64,000 nt of DNA from NCBI RefSeq assembly GCF_008370685.1, contig NZ_VTZU01000004.1, positions 62,001 to 126,000 on the forward strand, written 5' to 3'. This DNA is from Aquimarina sp. RZ0 (GTDB taxonomy: Bacteria > Bacteroidota > Bacteroidia > Flavobacteriales > Flavobacteriaceae). Of this stretch, positions 39,744 to 48,662 are shown in pieces. The translations under genes and the position numbers were made by a program. The notes beneath the pieces are model-generated. The model was not told the DNA's origin and searched no databases. It was given only the letters and a program-made list of their open reading frames with translations. How positions within the stretch are numbered: the first letter of the stretch is position 1; every line of letters begins with the position of its first letter.

Positions 39744-41707
39744 GATACAATGTATAGACCAGGCTTTAAAGAAGATGTTGACAGGGATTCATTCTCATTT
39801 TTTACAAGAGTCTGATGAACAACTTTTCCTAAAATGTCGTAAATTTTAATATTATCTCCTTTTTCTACTCCAGTAACTGTTATAAAATCATTCGCAGGAT
39901 TAGGGAATATTTCAATAGAATTTCCATCTTTGATTTGATCAAATGATCTACTATTTGCTGCCGGTAGTATTCTCCATTTTTGGTTCATATTTGACATACT
40001 ATATTCCCAAACCTGAACATTAGCATTTACAGCTCCATCTTCTCTGTCTAATGCTACTTGTTGGCAATGCATTGGTTTTAGGCTATATATTCCATTTCCA
40101 TCAGGTACTACTTTCCACTTCTGGTGATTTGCAGAAGCGTCAGTCCATGTCGCTACATTCTCTCCATTACTGCATTTTGCATAAGGTACTTCCAGGTATC
40201 TGTTATTTTCTAAATTTTTAATTGTGTATACATTTTCACCCAAATGGTTAAAAACCCATTTTTGATCATTAAAATTAAGTGGCGAGTACATAATAGCACT
40301 ATATTGTTCATTTTGGCGAGATAATAAACGCTGATCAGAAGTTGTAGATGTAATAAAATACTCCCCGTTTGCTATTTGTTGCGGGCTGTTAAATTTCCAT
40401 TGCATATTTTGATCATTGTCATTATTTGCTTTTAGTCTTAATAGATTACCATTTTGATTTCCCCAGGCATGAAGAGAAAAACCTGGTGAATTACGTTTTT
40501 GTAAACGGAAATACCCATTTCCCAGATCAATTTTTTTCCAATGCTGATTTTGATTATTTATACCGCTAAGTCTGAGTTTTACTTTTTGATTAGCTGTACC
40601 GCCATTACCACCATCTATGCAGTAATTTGTCCCTCTTTTTTTATAAGAAAAGAAGCCATTACCTCGATCAATTTCTTCCCATTGTCTATTAAAATTAGAA
40701 TTTGACAAAGCCCATATTTTAAGATCGCGACCATCAGCTCCGCCAGTATTACCATCAATAGCTACATTACCATTTCTTTTTTTGATAATAACAAAAGAAT
40801 TAGATCCACCACCAGAAGGCGTGGCGTCTTTTAGTTTCCAGGTTCTGACCCAATCATATGAAGTAATCCTTTCTGATAATGATCCTGATGCAACTTTACC
40901 TCCATTTGCCGGCACAGGATTCCAGTCATAGGTTTCCATAGCCATATGGATAAAAGCCTGCGCATTAAAGTTTCTGCCAGGGGTTATTTTATATACAAAT
41001 TTTCCATCTAAATAGAAACGAAGTTCTGATGGAGATTTCCACCAGCAACCATATACAAAATAGCGTGAATGATTTTTTGTGTTTGTAAGCACACTTCCTT
41101 GTTTTTGTACTGGGTTAGGGAAACAAGATGTTGTTCGACTGATGGCGTTTGAATGAAATATTTGATCCCAGTTACGGGCGAAGTTGAATGTTTCTGGTGT
41201 TGTATTTCCCACACATTCCTGTATGTCGATTTCGTTCTTTTGATTACAGTTATTATTTTTAGTCATTAACCAAAAGGTAGATGACATTTCGGTAGCGTTA
41301 GCTTTCATTCTGGCTTCATAGTACAAACCTAGTCCGCCAGAAGCTATAGATCGAACAATACCTCCTCCGTATAAAAAAGTAGTACCGTTTCTAATTTTGG
41401 GAGTTTCAAACTTCTTTACTTGCACTCTTAGGTTGCCTCCTGATACTGATACACTTTCCTTTTCAAAAAGTCCGGGAGGTCTGCCAATCCAGACCCAGCC
41501 ATTTTCTACAGGTTCTGTTTGCCATTTAGTATCATTAATTGAGTTTCCGTTAAACTCATCAGACAAATTTTCAACTCTCACCCATTCCTTGCCATTTGGT
41601 TTTGGATCCTGACCTGTATCAAAAGTTGGCTGTGCTTGCATACTATTGATTTTGGTTATGAAAATAAAGAAGAGTAAAATAAAACGTAAGTGATATTTTT
41701 TTTTCAT
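39716..41707 (-). CDS. Secreted GH16 glycoside hydrolase with ricin-type lectin domains
   Basis: 663 residues. A signal peptide ends near MQAQ (26). The GH16 catalytic domain is at about 40-295 with the ExDxxE motif Glu159-Ile-Asp161-Ile-Gln-Glu164, as in beta-agarases and related galactanases. Two beta-trefoil ricin-type segments follow (about 303-445 and 450-580; QW motifs such as NQHWKKI and HQKWKVV). From about 595 there is a T9SS sorting domain (IEIFPNPANDFITVTGVEKG). Its end is abnormal: after GLYIVS the last residues YDLRMRIS and the stop are supplied by the repeat at 39581-39743, in place of the usual Lys-rich final strand. Secretion may be impaired. The substrate (agar-like galactan) is inferred. 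Confidence 0.85.
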   Translation of the reverse strand: MKKKYHLRFILLFFIFITKINSMQAQPTFDTGQDPKPNGKEWVRVENLSDEFNGNSINDTKWQTEPVENGWVWIGRPPGLFEKESVSVSGGNLRVQVKKFETPKIRNGTTFLYGGGIVRSIASGGLGLYYEARMKANATEMSSTFWLMTKNNNCNQKNEIDIQECVGNTTPETFNFARNWDQIFHSNAISRTTSCFPNPVQKQGSVLTNTKNHSRYFVYGCWWKSPSELRFYLDGKFVYKITPGRNFNAQAFIHMAMETYDWNPVPANGGKVASGSLSERITSYDWVRTWKLKDATPSGGGSNSFVIIKKRNGNVAIDGNTGGADGRDLKIWALSNSNFNRQWEEIDRGNGFFSYKKRGTNYCIDGGNGGTANQKVKLRLSGINNQNQHWKKIDLGNGYFRLQKRNSPGFSLHAWGNQNGNLLRLKANNDNDQNMQWKFNSPQQIANGEYFITSTTSDQRLLSRQNEQYSAIMYSPLNFNDQKWVFNHLGENVYTIKNLENNRYLEVPYAKCSNGENVATWTDASANHQKWKVVPDGNGIYSLKPMHCQQVALDREDGAVNANVQVWEYSMSNMNQKWRILPAANSRSFDQIKDGNSIEIFPNPANDFITVTGVEKGDNIKIYDILGKVVHQTLVKNENESLSTSSLKPGLYIVSYDLRMRIS

Positions 41708-41796
41708 TGTTGCTTAATTTTAAGGTTATTTTTTAAGAGATATTGTTTTTTGTTGCGTGAGAGACTGCGAATGATAAAAAAGGTAGTGATCATGAG

Positions 41797-41824
41797 TATA
41801 CCATTTGCCTTCAGAATTTACTGG
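41797..41824 (-). repeat. Short island repeat CCAGTAAATTC..., inverted copy
   Basis: On the minus strand it reads CCAGTAAATTCtgaaGGcAAATGGTATA, a diverged relative of the copies at 33331 and 46563. Confidence 0.4.
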
Positions 41825-41837
41825 AATACCATGTTCT

Positions 41838-41923
41838 TTTTTGACCTCAGCTTCAGCATAAAAATAAACCGTAGCACTGCTATGATTGGTTTTTCTTATT
41901 CACCGAGATAAAAAAATCGTACT
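41838..41923. repeat. Degenerate relative of the long-palindrome repeat
   Basis: AAAATAAACCGTAGC followed by a near-palindromic centre (TAGCACTGCTA) and GGTTTTT resembles the core of the 162-bp family. The outer arms are only loosely complementary. No gene is seen between 41708 and 42144. Confidence 0.3.
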
Positions 41924-42144
41924 TTTCTTTTCGAGTAAATTCAAACAACAACTGGTATTATCACATATTTATATTTATAGAATAGAGGTGTATCTTTCTA
42001 TAAATCATATAGTAATCAAGAATGTTTGTGTTCATTAAGGTATTAAAACCAGATATCCCGAAAAAAGAAATTTGCCGTCTCCCAAAACTTATTATGTACT
42101 CAGGTGTATGTATTCTAAAAATGGGATATCTGGTTTGAAAAAAA

Positions 42145-43698
42145 CTATTTTTTAATAAAAACTTCTGAAACTTTCCTGCTGTCACTGGTTATTTCAGCAA
42201 TATATGCTCCGGAAACAAAATCATCAATTAGTACGCTATAAGAACTGCTATCAATCTTTTTTGATAGTAATTTTTTTCCTATCAAAGAATAAATAGTGAG
42301 TACTGCATTTTTTGTATTGGTTGCTAATTGAATGTTAAGAATATCTTCTGCTGGATTAGGGGAAATTACTAATTGTAGAAAATTATCTTTTTCACGATTT
42401 GAATCGACTTTTTCGATATGCCATTGTTGATTGTTATTACCTTCATTGTACTGGTATATAGATACATTTTGTTTTGATTGATCTCTATTGAATATATCTA
42501 AAGCCTGCGTTAGACAATGTAGCGGGCGTAGAAAATAAACCCCTCTTTGTTTTGTTATTTTCCAGCGATGATGGTCTTGATCAGCACTTGTCCAGGTAGA
42601 TACTCTGGTATCGTTTTTGCAAGCAGCAAAAGGAACTTCTAAGAATCTTTTAGTCGATTTATTTTGAATTCTATATTCATTATTTCCTAAATGAAAAAAC
42701 TCCCATTTTTGGTCATCATAATTACCTATATTAAGGAAAACTGTCTGGTGATTTTCTACAGGTCTTGATACCAGAGCCTTACTGTCCTTGAACTTATTTG
42801 GTTTAATCCGATATACCCCATTAGTGATAAGTTGTTTTTTATTATTGCGAGTATCGACTTTTACAATATGCCATTGCTGATTATTATTATCTTCATCATA
42901 CAGGTATGTATATACATTTTGTGCTGATTTATCAGTATTAAATATATCCAAAGCTTGTGTTAGACAATGTAGCGGACGTAGAAAATAAATTCCTCTTTGT
43001 TTTGTTATTTTCCATCGGTGATGATCTTGATCAACACTTGTCCAGGTAGATACTCTGGTATTGTTTTCACACGTACTAAAAGGAACTTCTAGAAACCTTT
43101 TAGTTGATTTATTTTGAATTCTATACTCATTATTTCCTAAATGAAAAAACTCCCATTTTTGATCGTCATATTCACCAATATCTAAGAAAACTACCTGGTG
43201 GTTTTCTATAGGTCTTGATACGAGAGCTTTACTATCTTTAAACATATTTGGATTAATTCTGTATGTACCATTAGCAATAAGTTGCTTTTCAGTTGATTTT
43301 TTCTCAATACTCAGTAATAATACATCTTCTGGTTTCATCTCAAAGGAATTTTGAAGTTCCTTATTATTAATGAGGTTTATAATTCTCATAGTATTATTGG
43401 ATTCATTTATCCTTATTCGAGATGATGTATTCCCTATATTGACAATAGAAATTACTTTAGTTCCATTAGAAGACCTGTAAGATTTTGCAAAACAAGTTTT
43501 CTTTGTAGTGCCAGATTCTTTGGTTTCTGTAATTTTTACTGCCGGAGTCACTCCTTTTTGTTCTAATACGTTCTTGACCTGATTTTTTATACCAGATAAT
43601 GAATTAGAAAAAATTAATCTTCCTTTACCTTGCTTTAATTTTTTAGAATGTGTTTTATTATACTCATTATGCGTTAAGCTTTGGCTATCCATAATCAC
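42145..43698 (-). CDS. C-terminal fragment: two ricin-type lectin repeats and T9SS domain
   Basis: 517 residues if begun at the GTG at 43698. Residues about 3-110 continue the beta-galactosidase-like trimerisation domain (GTKVISIVNIGNTSSRIRIN). Two nearly identical beta-trefoil repeats at about 137-282 and 283-428 share YRIQNKSTKRFLEVPF and HHRWKITKQRG. The T9SS domain at about 440-517 is complete (LVISPNPAEDILNIQLA ... VSEVFIKK). The near identity of the two lectin repeats points to recent internal duplication. It lacks its own signal peptide, so alone it could not be exported. Confidence 0.6.
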   Translation of the reverse strand: MIMDSQSLTHNEYNKTHSKKLKQGKGRLIFSNSLSGIKNQVKNVLEQKGVTPAVKITETKESGTTKKTCFAKSYRSSNGTKVISIVNIGNTSSRIRINESNNTMRIINLINNKELQNSFEMKPEDVLLLSIEKKSTEKQLIANGTYRINPNMFKDSKALVSRPIENHQVVFLDIGEYDDQKWEFFHLGNNEYRIQNKSTKRFLEVPFSTCENNTRVSTWTSVDQDHHRWKITKQRGIYFLRPLHCLTQALDIFNTDKSAQNVYTYLYDEDNNNQQWHIVKVDTRNNKKQLITNGVYRIKPNKFKDSKALVSRPVENHQTVFLNIGNYDDQKWEFFHLGNNEYRIQNKSTKRFLEVPFAACKNDTRVSTWTSADQDHHRWKITKQRGVYFLRPLHCLTQALDIFNRDQSKQNVSIYQYNEGNNNQQWHIEKVDSNREKDNFLQLVISPNPAEDILNIQLATNTKNAVLTIYSLIGKKLLSKKIDSSSYSVLIDDFVSGAYIAEITSDSRKVSEVFIKK

Positions 43699-43704
43699 TG
43701 TTCC

Positions 43705-45318
43705 TCAGTTATCCAAATATTTCTGCAATTCATTCAATTCAGTAACAGTTGCATATTTTGTATTGTAGATTACAATAGCTTTCCAGGAAGAAGCTTTTTG
43801 ATTTTTTAAAATTTTCTCTGTTGCAAAACCAATTGGATGCCCTTCAAAAAACAATTCCTCATATACATCATGGATGTGCTCCATATGATTTTTTTTGTTT
43901 ATGGCAGAAGTTTTAGAATAAAAAATGCGTACTGGTTTTTCTAACTTCTGAAGCGCTACAATGTGGTTTGCATGTGAATTAAGATCAATCATTGTTGTTG
44001 TAACGGCATCCAGAATCTGGGGTTGTTGTGTTACAGTGCCTGGGTAATCTTTTGGTGCATTTTGGAACCTGAAATAATTATGTATAGAGCCATCACTGTT
44101 ACGACCCCATACCCAGGTATTTCCTGCCGTTGTTCCTTGCATATGTGCTAACCAAAAAACAGCTCTTGCATATTCAGGTTTTAGTTTCAAATCTCTGGAT
44201 TGCACTGTGGATAGGTAATGTACTTCAGTATTAAAAATGGGTTTGTTTGGTGCTATTGATTTCATAAAATCATAGCTCATACTCATATCAAACCATTCAA
44301 AAGCATAGTCTTTTTCCCAGCGTTGCTTTCTCCCGTGAAAATAAGAATTATAAGCTTCTGCATCGTTTCCAATGACATCTGTCAACATTGTTAACGCTTC
44401 TAGATCTATTCCGTGGCCTTTTTTTTCTTTTACCCATAACCAAGGCATATTCTTAATATGAGTTTTAAAATTGCGATCTTTTGACTTTATTCTGTTATGT
44501 AAAAACGTAAACCAGTCTGTTACTCTTTTTTGATTAAAAGTAACCCAATCATACCAGACAGGTGTACCTTGAAGATTTTTGTTTATTGGGATATCTATCT
44601 TCAAATCATTAAAATTTCTCACGTTTACATTTTTCCAAAGGCTATTCACATTAGCGATTGACCCATGTTTTTTGATTAGCCAATCAGCAAATTTTGTTTT
44701 TGTAAAATCTGATACTGCTCCAGTATTCCAGGTATCGGTTTGTGTAAAAAAACTAGGTTCGTTACATAAAGATATTCCCATTTTAGAAAATGATTTCCCC
44801 TTTAATAATGGTATTACTTCATCTAATAAATTCCCATATAATTCTTTGGCACCAGGGTTATCAATATCAAACCCTACAAAAGACCTTTTTCCAGTTTTAA
44901 AATTGCGAGTGCCTTTATTTTTTGAATACCGTTGTACTGCCCAATTAGGAACGCTTTTATGTTCTAAAAAAACATCTCCAATTGTATTCTGTGATCTGGA
45001 AGCTATATTATTTTTGACATGAGCTGCAAGTTTTCCGTTTTCATCGATATGATTTGGTGATATATATACGCCATTCATATTTCCATAAAAATTTGTCAAC
45101 TGTTTATCATCTGTTGGCTTAAAATTATAATCATTTATAAAAAATGGAGTTCCGGAATTTAATAATTGTGGTCCATTAAAATTTAATTGTGACCAATTAA
45201 TATTGGGATATTTTTTTCGTTTTATTTTTTCAGAAATTACTTCATTAATAGTTGCAATAGCCTTGTCTAGAATTTTTTCTACTTCTCTTCGTTCAAAATT
45301 TGGCAGATCATTTGCCAA
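43705..45318 (-). CDS. Central fragment: GH42-like catalytic barrel
   Basis: 537 residues from a TTG at 45318; the frame is open upstream to the TAG at 45391. The clan GH-A pattern shows an acid/base candidate in SLCNEPSF and a nucleophile candidate in FNTEVHYLS, with the GH42-like WYDWVTFNQKRVTDWF segment between them. The C-terminal part (KAIVIYNTKYATVTELNELQ) is the start of the trimerisation-like domain, cut at the TGA. No start codon with ribosome-binding features is evident, so it is probably not expressed independently. Confidence 0.6.
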   Translation of the reverse strand: MANDLPNFERREVEKILDKAIATINEVISEKIKRKKYPNINWSQLNFNGPQLLNSGTPFFINDYNFKPTDDKQLTNFYGNMNGVYISPNHIDENGKLAAHVKNNIASRSQNTIGDVFLEHKSVPNWAVQRYSKNKGTRNFKTGKRSFVGFDIDNPGAKELYGNLLDEVIPLLKGKSFSKMGISLCNEPSFFTQTDTWNTGAVSDFTKTKFADWLIKKHGSIANVNSLWKNVNVRNFNDLKIDIPINKNLQGTPVWYDWVTFNQKRVTDWFTFLHNRIKSKDRNFKTHIKNMPWLWVKEKKGHGIDLEALTMLTDVIGNDAEAYNSYFHGRKQRWEKDYAFEWFDMSMSYDFMKSIAPNKPIFNTEVHYLSTVQSRDLKLKPEYARAVFWLAHMQGTTAGNTWVWGRNSDGSIHNYFRFQNAPKDYPGTVTQQPQILDAVTTTMIDLNSHANHIVALQKLEKPVRIFYSKTSAINKKNHMEHIHDVYEELFFEGHPIGFATEKILKNQKASSWKAIVIYNTKYATVTELNELQKYLDN

Positions 45319-45390
45319 TTGTTGAGAATTAGCGCTAAAAACATTTAATTCATCAAAATATCTTTTATTAAGAGAAACATTCTTTTCGTC

Positions 45391-45618
45391 CTATTTAGCA
45401 TATTTTAAGAAAAGGGTAGCCGTATTTAGTGTTGATTTTTCTTTTGTTATTTCGAGATTTCTATTTTCTGCTTTTTTTACTAAGTTTTCTAACGTTTTTA
45501 TTTTTGAATTAACTCTCTGGAGTACATTCTGGGCTGAAATTTGCGATTGTGTACTTAATAATCCAATAAAGAATAATAATTTCAGTTTTTTGTAAAAATT
45601 CATGCGTTTGTGTTTCAT
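45391..45618 (-). CDS. N-terminal fragment: signal peptide and leader helix
   Basis: 75 residues (MKHKRMNFYKKLKLLFFIGL ...) with a signal peptide ending near SAQN, then a helical segment (VLQRVNSKIKTLENLVKKAE). The TAG after FLKYAK is followed in frame by DEKNVSLNKRYFDELNVF, which leads into the catalytic part. A Trp codon (TGG) before DE is a likely ancestor of the TAG, but this is a guess. Confidence 0.6.
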   Translation of the reverse strand: MKHKRMNFYKKLKLLFFIGLLSTQSQISAQNVLQRVNSKIKTLENLVKKAENRNLEITKEKSTLNTATLFLKYAK

Positions 45619-46562
45619 GTATATGTAATTTAAGTTGGTTAAAATTGTTTTTTAGTTAAGGCGACTAGCAACAAAAAAATGGGGATCAACGTATTTCTTT
45701 TTTATAAGAGTAAACAAAGGAATAACTGGCACTTTTTTGTGATCTGTAACAAAGTGAACTATTATGATCAATGTCTCACTTGAAAAATCTTCTTTAATAA
45801 AGACTGAGTCGTTTTTTTGATCTATCTTCCATTTGCTATGCCATCTGGGGTCTTTTTTTTATAAATACCTTTTCCAGAGAGATACCTCAATGCCTTAGAG
45901 CATACATATCATTTTTGGTATTGCAATCAGAAGATGCTTGATTTTTTTGATTATGTATCTGTGCTTACCTAATGGTGAGTAATGGATTTACAAAATTGTT
46001 GAATATCAAAATTTGTATTCGGGTTTTGTGCACTGGAAATGTAGAATGGATCCAGAAGAAGCACTAGGGATGATGCTTTTTTCATAATTATTTAGTTTAC
46101 GTTTAAGTTTGTTTGTGTGTTAAAAATTTTAGTGACAGTAAAATTATAACATAGGCTATAAGATATTCACGATGATTGGTAAAGAAGTGGATGAAATTAG
46201 ATAGCTTTTTTTTTAATTACCTGATAATCAAATTTTTGTTTTTTTGCGTAATATTTTAAAGTGGACTCTTATTGAATTTATGTTACTTTTTTTAGGAGAT
46301 TTTTTTAAAGTAAAGCTAATTAGTACACAAAAAATAGGCAAAGAGAGTAGAGGTGTGGGTGATAATTCCCCTACATATAGGCAAAATTCTGATATGCTAA
46401 TATCATTTTGTTGTCGAAATCAACATGAAAAAACAGTTGATTTGATATCATAATTTACTATAATGATCAGAATCTTTTTTTTTGAGCTGAGGGCAGAATG
46501 CCTTCAATCAGATATCCTTTATCACGATCTTTTTGGAGTACTCTTTATACTGCTATCTTATT
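45619..46562. other. Gene-poor stretch upstream of the broken GH42-like gene
   Basis: About 940 bases with no credible gene; a 69-codon frame at 46244-46453 has no coding character. The regulatory region of the GH42-like gene must lie at its left end, but no clear promoter was found. Confidence 0.4.
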
Positions 46563-46590
46563 CCAGTAAATTCAAATGGTAAATGGTATA
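46563..46590 (+). repeat. Short island repeat CCAGTAAATTCAAATGG, copy 2
   Basis: CCAGTAAATTCAAATGG followed by tAAATGGTATA, matching 33331-33356 and the inverse of 41797-41824. Confidence 0.5.
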
Positions 46591-46742
46591 AGGTGTATTA
46601 AAGGACTGACTATACATGATACAGACAGGAGTTCTCTTACATAAAAAAGGGTTCTTTTCCCCCTGCTCTGCTATTGGTAGATTTGAGATAATACCGTAAT
46701 TTTGTTGAAGGAAAACAAAAGTAGTAAGGATGATAAATATTT

Positions 46743-46774
46743 TTGAAATAGAGTCGATACGTTTTTAAAGTTTG
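46743..46774 (+). promoter_or_regulatory. Promoter-like element of small RNA candidate 1
   Basis: TTG at 46743 and TAAAGTTTG at 46766-46774, 20 bases apart, with an almost invariant spacer in the second copy. The same boxes and spacing occur at 20488-20519. Confidence 0.5.
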
Positions 46775-46781
46775 TGTATAA

Positions 46782-46946
46782 AGCACGTGAGTGTAATTTA
46801 CGTTTTGGCTGATTGGGGAATCAGTCTTTTTTGGGGTAGCATTTTGGAGGGGTCCGAAATGTTTAAGGAAACGAATCGATAACTACAAAAAGATATTTTG
46901 AAAAATGATTAAAAAAAAACCGCTTTAATTAAAGCGGTTTTTTTTA
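46782..46946 (+). ncRNA. Putative small RNA 1 (tandem pair)
   Basis: About 165 nt between the promoter-like element and the terminator, with no credible ORF. A hairpin GCTGATT-GGGG-AATCAGT (about 46808-46825) is followed by T6, then a conserved GGGGTAGCATTTTGGAGGGG block and the terminal hairpin. Differences from copy 2 preserve pairing in both stems. The 5' end is estimated from the promoter. Confidence 0.55.
46911..46946 (+). terminator. Terminator of small RNA candidate 1
   Basis: CCGCTTTAATTAAAGCGG flanked by A9 and T9; it could work in both directions. Confidence 0.8.
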
Positions 46947-47173
46947 ATTTATTAAATATTATAAGTTAGTCCATAGTTGGTTTTTAATGAAAAAAGTACA
47001 CTATAGTAGAATAAAACATCTTTAATGCGCTACGGTTTATACGTACATTTTTTACACAAGAGTTCTCTTACATAAAAAAGGGTTCTTTTCCCCCGGTCTT
47101 GCTATTGGTTGATATGTGTTAATAGTATAAATTTGTTAAAGGAAAACAAAAGTAGTAGGGATGATAAATATTT

Positions 47174-47205
47174 TTGAAATAGAGTCGAAACGTTCTTAAA
47201 GTTTG
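47174..47205 (+). promoter_or_regulatory. Promoter-like element of small RNA candidate 2
   Basis: TTG at 47174 and TAAAGTTTG at 47197-47205, 20 bases apart, as in unit 1. Confidence 0.5.
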
Positions 47206-47212
47206 TACATAA

Positions 47213-47372
47213 GCACGTGAGTGTGATTTACGTTTTAGACTGATTGGGGAGTCAGTCTTTTTTTGGGGTAGCATTTTGGAGGGGTCCAAAATGTTTAAGA
47301 GAACGAATCGAATACTATAAAAAGATATTTTGAAAAATGATGAAAAAAACCGCTTCAATTGAAGCGGTTTTT
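47213..47372 (+). ncRNA. Putative small RNA 2 (tandem pair)
   Basis: About 160 nt, homologous to small RNA candidate 1. The internal stem reads ACTGATT-GGGG-AGTCAGT and the terminal stem CCGCTTC/GAAGCGG; both keep pairing despite base changes relative to copy 1. A 79-codon frame on the opposite strand crosses the repeat but is not conserved in copy 1 as coding sequence. Confidence 0.55.
47343..47372 (+). terminator. Terminator of small RNA candidate 2
   Basis: CCGCTTCAATTGAAGCGG flanked by A7 and T5. Compared with unit 1, one T-A pair has become C-G on both arms. Confidence 0.8.
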
Positions 47373-47528
47373 GATTTTATAGTAACAATTCATCTTTAGT
47401 GATATGTTTTTGCTTACAAAATTTCCTGGTTTGGATATTTTTTTTAACAGCAATGCTTAAAAAATATTTTTTGCATGTTGTAGCTGTCACTCAAAATCAA
47501 TACTAAAGACGTAGTGAAGTTTTGAATG

Positions 47529-48491
47529 TTATAAAGAAACTCTTTCGAAACTTACAACAGAAACATCACCTAATGTTTTTACATAATCAGCAACAGTTTT
47601 TTTCTCATCTTTAATGAAGCTTTGGTCAAGAAGGCACTGTTCTTGATCCAAGGTGGTATTGTCAGAAATAAATCGCTCTAACTTACCAGGAAGAATTCTA
47701 TCCCAGATTTGTTCTGGTTTACCTTCTGCTTTCAGTTCTTCTTTGAGTGTTGCTTCGGCTTTAGCAAGTATTTGGTCTGTTAATTGAGATCTTGAGATGA
47801 ATTGAGGAATATTTTTTAATGTTTTCCCTAATCTGCCAAGCTCTTCATTTTCTTTTTCTATTGCTGCAATTCTGGCTTGAGTCTCAGAAGCAACGTAGGC
47901 AGGATCAAAATCTTTAAAAGATAATGTAGTTGCACCCATTGATGCTACTTGCATAGAAATATCTTTTGCTAAATCTTCTGCTCCGTCAATTTTTGCAGAC
48001 AATCCAGTCAAGGCTCCAATTTTGTTACCGTGGATGTAAGATCCTACAAAAGGAGCTTCTAATACCTTAAAATCTCCAATTTCTATTTTTTCTCCAATAA
48101 CACCTGTTTGCTCGATTAGTTTGTCCTGAACACTCATTCCATTAAAATCAGCAGCTAATAATTCTTCTTTAGTCGCGGAATTAAGCGCTAATTCTGCTAA
48201 TTCTTTGGCTAAAGAAACAAAAGAATCATTTTTTCCTACGAAATCTGTTTCGCAATTAAGAGAAACGATTACACCTTTATTTTTAGCATCATTAACTTTT
48301 GCAATCACTGCACCTTCAGAGGATTCTCTATCGGCTCTCTTATCAGCAATCTTTTGTCCTTTTTCTCTAAGGATTTTTATAGCATTGTCAAAATCTCCAT
48401 CAGCTTCAACAAGTGCTTTTTTACAATCCATCATTCCGGCACCTGTAGCTTTACGTAATTTACTTACCTCTGCGGCTGTAATTTTTGCCAT
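47529..48491 (-). CDS. tsf: Elongation factor Ts
   Basis: A 320-residue guanine-nucleotide exchange factor for EF-Tu. It starts MAKITAAEVSKLRKATGAGM and continues MDCKKALVEADGD, the family signature (TGAGMMDCKKAL). It is somewhat longer than the E. coli protein, as in other Bacteroidetes. It follows rpsB on the same strand with a hairpin in the gap. In most flavobacteria pyrH and frr come next; here an accessory island intervenes. Confidence 0.98.
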   Translation of the reverse strand: MAKITAAEVSKLRKATGAGMMDCKKALVEADGDFDNAIKILREKGQKIADKRADRESSEGAVIAKVNDAKNKGVIVSLNCETDFVGKNDSFVSLAKELAELALNSATKEELLAADFNGMSVQDKLIEQTGVIGEKIEIGDFKVLEAPFVGSYIHGNKIGALTGLSAKIDGAEDLAKDISMQVASMGATTLSFKDFDPAYVASETQARIAAIEKENEELGRLGKTLKNIPQFISRSQLTDQILAKAEATLKEELKAEGKPEQIWDRILPGKLERFISDNTTLDQEQCLLDQSFIKDEKKTVADYVKTLGDVSVVSFERVSL

Positions 48492-48519
48492 ATCTTTAAA
48501 ATATTTAATGTGTTTGTGT

Positions 48520-48572
48520 AAAAAATAAGTCGCTTAGTTTTTGTTACTACGAAAGTAAAGAACTAAACGACT
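48520..48572 (-). terminator. Hairpin with T-run between rpsB and tsf
   Basis: On the minus strand AGTCGTTTAGTT pairs with AACTAAGCGACT (one mismatch) and is followed by TATTTTTT. It lies just before tsf and could cause partial termination, lowering tsf relative to rpsB. Confidence 0.5.
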
Positions 48573-48662
48573 CATTTATTTTATCTAAAAGTTAAGTTTC
48601 TAGAACTTAATCTTTAATAAATATTACAATTTTATACTGATTGAAAGCAATCAATGAATTGT

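Larger units (their letters stand above)
42145..45618 (-). pseudogene. GH42-like beta-galactosidase/ricin-lectin gene broken by two in-frame stops
   Basis: Three adjacent minus-strand frames (45391-45618, 43705-45318, 42145-43698) are one reading frame of 1158 codons with stops only at codon 76 (TAG, 45391-45393) and codon 638 (TGA, 43705-43707). Across the second stop the sequence reads LQKYLDN-stop-GTVIMDSQS, where the GH42 trimerisation-domain consensus expects NGGT, so a GGA-to-TGA change is likely. The order would be signal peptide, GH42-like barrel, trimerisation-like domain, two ricin-type lectin repeats and a T9SS domain. No frameshift exists, so decay is recent or the stops are read through. 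It would act with SusC/SusD and GH16 on galactans. Confidence 0.8.
46629..46946 (+). repeat. Tandem duplicated locus, unit 1
   Basis: About 318 bases starting GAGTTCTCTTACATAAAAAA and ending in a terminator; it recurs as 47060-47372. The most conserved blocks are the promoter-like segment and the hairpin segment around GATTGGGG. Confidence 0.85.
47060..47372 (+). repeat. Tandem duplicated locus, unit 2
   Basis: About 313 bases matching 46629-46946 over its whole length with scattered substitutions and small indels. The 113-base spacer between the units is unrelated. Confidence 0.85.

Noticed and set aside
46244-46453. A 69-codon plus-strand frame in the gene-poor stretch
   Set aside because: No start context, no recognisable motif, and composition like non-coding DNA.
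47119-47358. A 79-codon minus-strand frame over small RNA unit 2
   Set aside because: The frame is not kept in unit 1, where small indels break it; conservation follows RNA stems instead.
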